From: Pseudomonadales bacterium
Lineage (GTDB): Bacteria; Pseudomonadota; Gammaproteobacteria; Pseudomonadales; Pseudohongiellaceae
DNA: 5,740 bases
NCBI GenBank assembly: GCA_031277435.1
Contig: JAITMI010000263.1
Location: 1-5,740 of the forward strand
Direction of reading: 5' to 3'
In this document: positions 1 through 3,464 of the stretch, piece after piece
Position numbering within the stretch: position 1 is the first letter of the stretch
Layout of the letters: each line of letters starts with the position of its first letter
The notes under the pieces: model-generated
Databases searched by the model: none
What the model saw: only the letters and a program-made list of their open reading frames with translations
What the model was told of the DNA's origin: nothing
Translations under genes and position numbers: made by a program

Positions 1-2127
1 AATGGTGAGGAGACCGGTATCCCGCTGTTCATGGCCGATCGGGAGCTGCTCGATATATTCGATTTTGAACTGGTGGCGGGCAACCTGGAGGAGGTATTCG
101 CCGCTCCCAATCATATTGCGCTCAGCGAAGAAAACGCCACGCTTTTATTCGGAAACGAGCCGGCGCTGGGCCGAACCTTGGCCTTGGTAGAGAACGGGCA
201 AGAACAAGCGATCTTTGAAGTGGCCGCCGTCTATCGCATCCCGGCTGGCAATGGCGCATTGCTTGGATATTTCCAGAATTTCACACCCTGGAATGAAAGC
301 GTCATGCCCGAATCGCAACCCTACGCGAGTGGGAGTTCGAGCGGCTATTTTTTACTGCGGGACGGCGTTTCTCCCCAGGACTTGGCGCCGCGCCTGGACG
401 AGTTCGTAGAGCAGCAAGTGCAGACGCCTTTTGGCAGGCCAATGCCGGCGGAAATGCTATTGGAGTTCTTCCGTTATCGCATGCAGTTCATCGGCGATGT
501 CCACTTCAATCCGCTTTTGGGCGATGCGGAGGGCGGTTTTCAAACCACGGTCAACGGCTTTGCGTTGATCGGCGTGTTGGCGCTGGCGGTCAGCTTGGCC
601 AATTTCGTGACCTTGAATCTGGCGCGCGGCGTCGAACGTCAGCGTGAAGTTGGCATACGTAAGGTAATGGGCGCCGTGAGCGGTTCCTTGCTCACGCAAT
701 TTGTGTTCGAGTCTTTGTTATTGACCGGTTTTGCGCTAATCTTGGGCTTGGTGTTGCTCGATCCGCTATTGCCAGTATTCGCAACGTTGATGGGCACGAC
801 GCTTGATTTCAATTTGTTGCAAGGCTCAACTTGGCTCGCCCCGGCGGCGCTAGTCTTGGCAGTGGGCGCGATTGGCGGGCTGTACCCGGCGCTGGTACTG
901 TCCCGGCAACGGCCGGATCGTGTACTCAGGCCGGGCGGGCAAAGCGGTATGCTCGGCGCGCATGGCTTTCGCCAGTTTTTGACCGGTTTTCAATTTTTGA
1001 TCGCCACGGCGCTGATCGTCGCCACGCTCGTGGTCTACCTGCAACTGGCATACACGCGGCAGCGTGATCACGGGTTTGATGCACGGAACGTGGTGACGGT
1101 GAGAGTAAACATCAACGGCGTGCAAAACCAGCTTACCGCGCTGCGCAACACGGTGGCCGCGCTACCGGGCGTGGAACAGTTGGCCCTGGTTTCGCATGAG
1201 CCTAATGACCTCGCTCCGGTGCAGACCGAAAATTTGATCCGAAGCGGCGGGGAGGAAGGCATCGGCATCGAGGCTGCGGCTTATAGCATCGACTACGATT
1301 TCTTTTCAATTTACAACATGCGCTTGCTCGCTGGCCGTCTCTATGACGAAGCGCTCGGCGATGCGAGCGTGGAGGCGCTCGCCTCCCTCGATAGAATCCG
1401 CCCGCTGGTGATCAATGAATCAACGAGCAGAGCCTTGGGTTTCCCAAGCCCCGCCGCTGCCGTTGGGGAACTGATTAAGAGCGGGCTAGCCACCATAGAA
1501 ATCATCGGCGTAATTGCTGATAACCAGTTCTCTTCGCTGCTTGCGCCAGCGCACAATGAAGTCTATGAACTGCACCCGGAACGCGGCCGGCTCCTCACGC
1601 TGAAGATCGCTCCACAAGCCATGCCCACCATCGCCAATGACTTGCAGCGCGTCTGGAGCGACGTAATCGGCTTTGGCCCAGTTCCCATTAATTTCGCGGA
1701 AAACAACCTGCAACAGACGCTCGACAGAGAGCAAAGGGAAGGCCGCCTGCTGTTGGGTTTCTCAATGCTGGCGGTGGTGATTTCTTGCCTGGGACTTTAC
1801 GGCCTCGTGGCTTTTGAAGCACGGCGCCGCACCAAGGAAATCGGCATCCGCAAAGTATTGGGCGGCGGTTTCAGCGATATTTTGATGCTATTTCTCCTAC
1901 GTTTCGGCAAGCCCGCGCTATGGGCCACGCTCTTGGCCTGGCCGCTGGCGCTCTGGGCTGTGTTGCGCTGGCTCGAACGCTTCCCTTATCAAATCGATCG
2001 CTGGGTATTGGCGCTTGCTTGTTTGGCGGCGGGTTTGCTCGTGAGTTTCATCGTCTGGCTCACGGTGAGCGCTACGGTGTTTGCCGCGACTCGCATCAGG
2101 CCGGTGCGGGCTTTGCGTTATGAATGA
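1..2127 (+). CDS. Two-core FtsX/MacB-type ABC transporter permease, 5'-truncated by the window (copy 1)
   Basis: The reading frame is open from base 1 to a TGA at 2125-2127, giving 708 visible residues. Alignment with the paralogue at 3465 shows about 109 N-terminal residues are missing, so the whole protein is about 817 aa, normal for permeases with two MacB_PCD and two FtsX domains. Visible order: end of the first periplasmic domain; TM segments near residues 187-206, 238-258, 280-300 and 327-348; a second periplasmic domain (about 350-575, with DFFSIYNMRLLAGR); then TM segments near 583-603, 639-657 and 669-694. The cytoplasmic coupling motif appears twice, as ERQREVGIRKVMGA (E of EVGIRK at 216) and EARRRTKEIGIRKVLGG (from 606). 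No Walker A or ABC signature is present, so an external ATPase must drive it. By family analogy it acts in the inner membrane as a mechanotransmission exporter or lipoprotein/peptide extrusion permease; the substrate is unknown. The earlier ATG at 31 is internal, because the homology continues upstream of it. Confidence 0.93.
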   Translation, partial: NGEETGIPLFMADRELLDIFDFELVAGNLEEVFAAPNHIALSEENATLLFGNEPALGRTLALVENGQEQAIFEVAAVYRIPAGNGALLGYFQNFTPWNESVMPESQPYASGSSSGYFLLRDGVSPQDLAPRLDEFVEQQVQTPFGRPMPAEMLLEFFRYRMQFIGDVHFNPLLGDAEGGFQTTVNGFALIGVLALAVSLANFVTLNLARGVERQREVGIRKVMGAVSGSLLTQFVFESLLLTGFALILGLVLLDPLLPVFATLMGTTLDFNLLQGSTWLAPAALVLAVGAIGGLYPALVLSRQRPDRVLRPGGQSGMLGAHGFRQFLTGFQFLIATALIVATLVVYLQLAYTRQRDHGFDARNVVTVRVNINGVQNQLTALRNTVAALPGVEQLALVSHEPNDLAPVQTENLIRSGGEEGIGIEAAAYSIDYDFFSIYNMRLLAGRLYDEALGDASVEALASLDRIRPLVINESTSRALGFPSPAAAVGELIKSGLATIEIIGVIADNQFSSLLAPAHNEVYELHPERGRLLTLKIAPQAMPTIANDLQRVWSDVIGFGPVPINFAENNLQQTLDREQREGRLLLGFSMLAVVISCLGLYGLVAFEARRRTKEIGIRKVLGGGFSDILMLFLLRFGKPALWATLLAWPLALWAVLRWLERFPYQIDRWVLALACLAAGLLVSFIVWLTVSATVFAATRIRPVRALRYE

Positions 2128-2215
2128 CTTTTTTATTTTCCCAAAAACGGGGAGCCTGGCACGGGGTATCTGCTTGCCGTTGCGAGGCGAATTGGCGGAA
2201 CTGGTTAACGTTTAA

Positions 2216-2308
2216 GGAATAGCCGCTTTTCGCCTGTTGTTTGGCGCGCTCATCGCCGTGGCGCTCGGCTTGGCCGGCTTGATAGCCAAAGGTTTTGGCT
2301 GGTTATGA
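2216..2308 (+). pseudogene. Possible hydrophobic gene remnant
   Basis: A 30-codon open stretch between an in-frame TAA (2213-2215) and TGA (2306-2308) encodes a membrane-like run, FRLLFGALIAVALGLAGL, followed by IAKGFGWL. There is no ATG and no ribosome binding site. It could be the 3' end of a lost membrane-protein gene, or chance hydrophobic translation of GC-rich DNA. It does not resemble the C-terminus of either permease here. I do not recognise a family. Confidence 0.2.
2284..2300. terminator. Stem-loop between convergent genes, weak terminator candidate
   Basis: AGCCAAA (2284-2290) and TTTGGCT (2294-2300) form a perfect 7-bp stem with a 3-nt loop. The stem lies between the stop of the first permease and the stop of the convergent DUF2442 gene. 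A second, weaker pair, CTGG/CCAG, follows at 2299-2313. No run of T follows on either strand, so intrinsic termination is doubtful. The position between convergent genes is the main argument for a role. Confidence 0.25.
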
Positions 2309-2350
2309 GCCAGTTAGGCAAAGGGCCGAAACCGGCGCCAAACACGAGAA

Positions 2351-2809
2351 TCAGGCCACCATTTCCTGTTGCCGTTGATATTGCCAGCCGACGCAGGCCA
2401 GCCACACCGTCAGCGGGATCGCTTTGGCGCCAGACAGATAGTAATTCAGCATTCGCCGCGAAATACCGATGGCTGCCGCTGCCCGCTCCTGGGTGAGGTT
2501 GTTGGCGTGCATCCAGTTCCACATCCGTTCATGGCCGATGCCGCCGGACTGCTCAATGGCCAGATTACGCAGGTTATCGGCGGCCAGTTCCAGATCATCT
2601 TCTATGAATACGACATAGCCGCCGTGCGCGTCCACGCGGGCGGCGGCGAACACGGCGGGGTCAGACAGGGCCGCCAGCGCCTTACGGCGGCTCCAATCCT
2701 TGAGCTTGACCGTAGCGGCGAAGCCGTCGGCGAAGGTCAGCGCCAGTTCCAGCTTTGCGCCACCGATGGGATTGGCCGAGGTGATCGTATGTTGCGGCTG
2801 GTGAATCAT
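2351..2809 (-). CDS. DUF2442 domain protein fused to an XRE-type helix-turn-helix
   Basis: This 152-residue protein starts at the ATG 2809-2807, supported by GGAG at 2818-2821 (8-nt spacing). Residues about 12-87 match the DUF2442 pattern: LTFADGF, then a basic LKDWSRRKALAALSDPAVF segment, then GGYVVFIEDDLELAADNLRNLA. Residues about 92-142 form an XRE/Cro-like helix-turn-helix, seen in LTQERAAAAIGISRRMLNYYLSG followed by the common IPLTVWLAC helix. The fusion suggests a DNA-binding regulator whose DUF2442 part senses or binds a partner. DUF2442 genes often sit just downstream of DUF4160 genes, and a DUF4160 fragment lies immediately upstream here. Autoregulation through the palindrome at 2926-2940 is plausible but inferred. 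The gene runs convergently to the first permease and has no evident functional link to it. The family call is strong; the role is unknown. Confidence 0.87.
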   Translation of the reverse strand: MIHQPQHTITSANPIGGAKLELALTFADGFAATVKLKDWSRRKALAALSDPAVFAAARVDAHGGYVVFIEDDLELAADNLRNLAIEQSGGIGHERMWNWMHANNLTQERAAAAIGISRRMLNYYLSGAKAIPLTVWLACVGWQYQRQQEMVA

Positions 2810-2823
2810 GCGTTGCTCTCCAA

Positions 2824-2912
2824 TTAGCCAAGACTACGTGCACATACGGCGGCAAGTGGTCGGGAGTATTTACCCGGATGGTGGTTGAGCCGATACGATG
2901 GATGGTGGGCAT
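2824..2912 (-). pseudogene. DUF4160 gene fragment, apparently internally deleted and frameshifted
   Basis: From ATG 2912-2910 the frame reads MPTIHRIGSTTIRVNTP then DHLPPYVHVV, matching the DUF4160 N-terminus (MPT..RIG...I....D.PPH.HV, here with Y in place of the first H). The match ends at about residue 27-30. Members are usually about 75-95 aa, with a C-terminal half rich in W and acidic residues, which is absent. The frame instead runs on to a stop at 2682, but that extension is an out-of-frame reading of the DUF2442 gene. A TAA at 2826-2824, in another frame and just ahead of the DUF2442 ribosome binding site, could be the original stop. An internal deletion with a frame change is therefore the simplest reading. 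It may still be transcribed as the leader of the DUF2442 gene. Confidence 0.6.
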
Positions 2913-2925
2913 GGGGCATAGTGTT

Positions 2926-2940
2926 GTGCAACTGTTGCAC
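2926..2940. promoter_or_regulatory. Perfect 15-bp palindrome, candidate operator of the DUF4160/DUF2442-HTH module
   Basis: GTGCAAC-T-GTTGCAC is a perfect inverted repeat with 7-bp arms and a single central base. It ends 13 bp upstream of the DUF4160 start. On the minus strand it fills the spacer between a TTGACG -35-like hexamer (2948-2943) and a poor -10 (AACACT, 2925-2920), a place where a bound dimer would block RNA polymerase. The helix-turn-helix protein encoded downstream is the natural candidate ligand. The symmetry is seen directly; promoter and operator roles are inferred, and the -10 match is weak. Confidence 0.45.
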
Positions 2941-2942
2941 GG

Positions 2943-2991
2943 CGTCAAGCGGTTTGACCATGCGGAATGGTTAGTCGCGCTCAACTTGACG
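2943..2991. repeat. Imperfect 49-bp inverted repeat
   Basis: CGTCAAG (2943-2949) pairs with CTTGACG (2985-2991). Inside them ACCAT (2957-2961) pairs with ATGGT (2967-2971) around a 5-nt loop, with only partial pairing between the two stems. It abuts the 15-bp palindrome and could be a protein-binding dyad, a transcript hairpin or a decayed mobile fragment. Its minus-strand reading includes the TTGACG -35-like hexamer. Confidence 0.35.
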
Positions 2992-3101
2992 TTCCCGTAA
3001 ATCATGACGCACCCAGAGTACAACTTGCTCCGGCAATTAGCGAAGGGGGACGTCTCAATAGGCCGCGGCGGACGAAACTTTTGCTTGATAAACAAACCTT
3101 C

Positions 3102-3175
3102 GTCATTGCGAGCGCAGCGAAGCAATCCAACGACGAGGCTGGATTGCTTCACCGCCTTCGGCGGCTCGCAATGAC
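3102..3175. repeat. REP-like long hairpin repeat (TCATTGCGAG / GAAGCAATCC type)
   Basis: The outer arms GTCATTGCGAGC (3102-3113) and GCTCGCAATGAC (3164-3175) pair perfectly over 12 bp. The inner arms GAAGCAATCCA (3119-3129) and TGGATTGCTTC (3140-3150) pair perfectly over 11 bp around a 10-nt loop. The right side also contains a mini-hairpin CCGCC-TTC-GGCGG (3152-3164), so the two halves are unequal. The words TCATTGCGAG and GAAGCAATCC recur in dispersed extragenic palindromes of many unrelated bacteria, where their translation (LLRCARNDE-like) creates spurious ORFs. It lies about 66 bp upstream of the first enhancer dyad and could insulate the permease promoter from upstream transcription. 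Confidence 0.8.
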
Positions 3176-3241
3176 AAAGAAGAAAACCTCCTTCAGGCGC
3201 CTGTCGCGGAACTTCACTGCGTCATGCCGCGCGGAGCAAAG

Positions 3242-3257
3242 TGTCCGTATTCGGACA
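3242..3257. promoter_or_regulatory. Enhancer dyad 1 for a sigma-54 activator
   Basis: TGTCCG-TATT-CGGACA is a perfect inverted repeat with 6-bp arms and a 4-bp spacer. It is centred about 118 bp upstream of the predicted sigma-54 start site, the usual distance for an NtrC-family enhancer-binding protein dimer. The activator is not encoded in this window. Confidence 0.75.
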
Positions 3258-3262
3258 AAAAA

Positions 3263-3278
3263 CGTCCGCCAACGGACA
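3263..3278. promoter_or_regulatory. Enhancer dyad 2 for a sigma-54 activator
   Basis: CGTCCG-CCAA-CGGACA matches the first dyad's TGTCCG-N4-CGGACA pattern at all but one arm base, giving 5 bp of perfect symmetry. The two centres are 21 bp apart, two helical turns, so activator dimers would sit on the same DNA face and could assemble the active hexamer. It is centred about 98 bp upstream of the predicted start site. Confidence 0.72.
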
Positions 3279-3310
3279 CTTCATACTGAAAAAAAGAGGG
3301 TGAATTTTTA

Positions 3311-3323
3311 TAAACTATTGATT
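3311..3323 (-). promoter_or_regulatory. IHF binding site
   Basis: The minus strand reads AATCAATAGTTTA, a perfect match to the IHF consensus WATCAANNNNTTR. It lies in AT-rich DNA centred near -51, between the enhancer dyads and the sigma-54 promoter, where IHF normally bends DNA so that the upstream activator contacts polymerase. AT-rich DNA raises the chance of a random match, but the placement is the expected one. Confidence 0.6.
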
Positions 3324-3340
3324 TATAATGAATTCATATA

Positions 3341-3357
3341 TTGGCATGATTTTTGCT
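3341..3357 (+). promoter_or_regulatory. Sigma-54 (RpoN) promoter of the second permease
   Basis: TTGGCATGATTTTTGCT matches the sigma-54 consensus YTGGCACGN4TTGCW at all but one base. The invariant GG (3343-3344) and GC (3355-3356) are separated by exactly 10 bp. The predicted start site is near 3368, giving a leader of about 97 nt before the permease ATG. A 12-bp palindrome, AGGTA-GT-TACCT (3365-3376), straddles that predicted start. Two enhancer dyads and an IHF site upstream complete the architecture, so transcription should depend strictly on an NtrC-family ATPase. Confidence 0.85.
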
Positions 3358-3464
3358 TATTTTCAGGTAGTTACCTTGAATCAGCGCAGCGCGCAGAAGC
3401 CCGGCACAGGGCAAAAATAACGCAGACAATCCAAAATACTAACTACATCAAAAAGGAAAAAACC

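Larger units (their letters stand above)
2913..3464. other. Divergent intergenic region without a convincing gene
   Basis: This 552-bp stretch separates the minus-strand DUF4160/DUF2442 module from the second permease. It holds, in order, a perfect palindrome beside the DUF4160 start, an imperfect dyad, about 110 bp in which I see nothing definite (2992-3101), a long hairpin repeat, and the enhancer, IHF and sigma-54 elements of the second permease. Base composition drops sharply to AT-rich at about 3280-3360, as expected of a bendable promoter region. Short open frames in it are repeat-derived or lack start signals. Confidence 0.8.

Noticed and set aside
457..1734. Several minus-strand open frames inside the first permease
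   Set aside because: They are antisense shadows of a well-supported FtsX-type coding frame, and similar shadows appear at homologous places in the second copy.
2128..2156. T-rich stretch after the first permease with TCCC/GGGA as terminator
   Set aside because: The T run precedes the weak 4-bp stem on the plus strand, which is the wrong order for an intrinsic terminator of the permease.
2157..2180. Second sigma-54-like sequence, TGGCACG followed by TGC
   Set aside because: The GG-GC spacing is 12 bp instead of the strict 10, and no enhancer dyads lie upstream.
2369..2827. 152-aa plus-strand open frame
   Set aside because: It is antisense to the DUF2442-HTH gene, which has recognisable domains and a ribosome binding site. 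The plus frame shows no family features.
2902..3000. Short plus-strand frame of 32 residues
   Set aside because: No ribosome binding site, no recognisable family, and it overlaps the palindrome and dyad that better explain the sequence.
2913..3152. Minus-strand frame extending the DUF4160 fragment upstream
   Set aside because: Its N-terminal part (LLRCARNDE) is the typical spurious translation of the hairpin repeat, and the family start MPT lies at 2912.
3399..3420. GCCC/GGGC stem followed by A-rich DNA in the permease leader
   Set aside because: The stem has only 4 bp and is followed by A residues rather than U, so it is not a terminator or a convincing attenuator.
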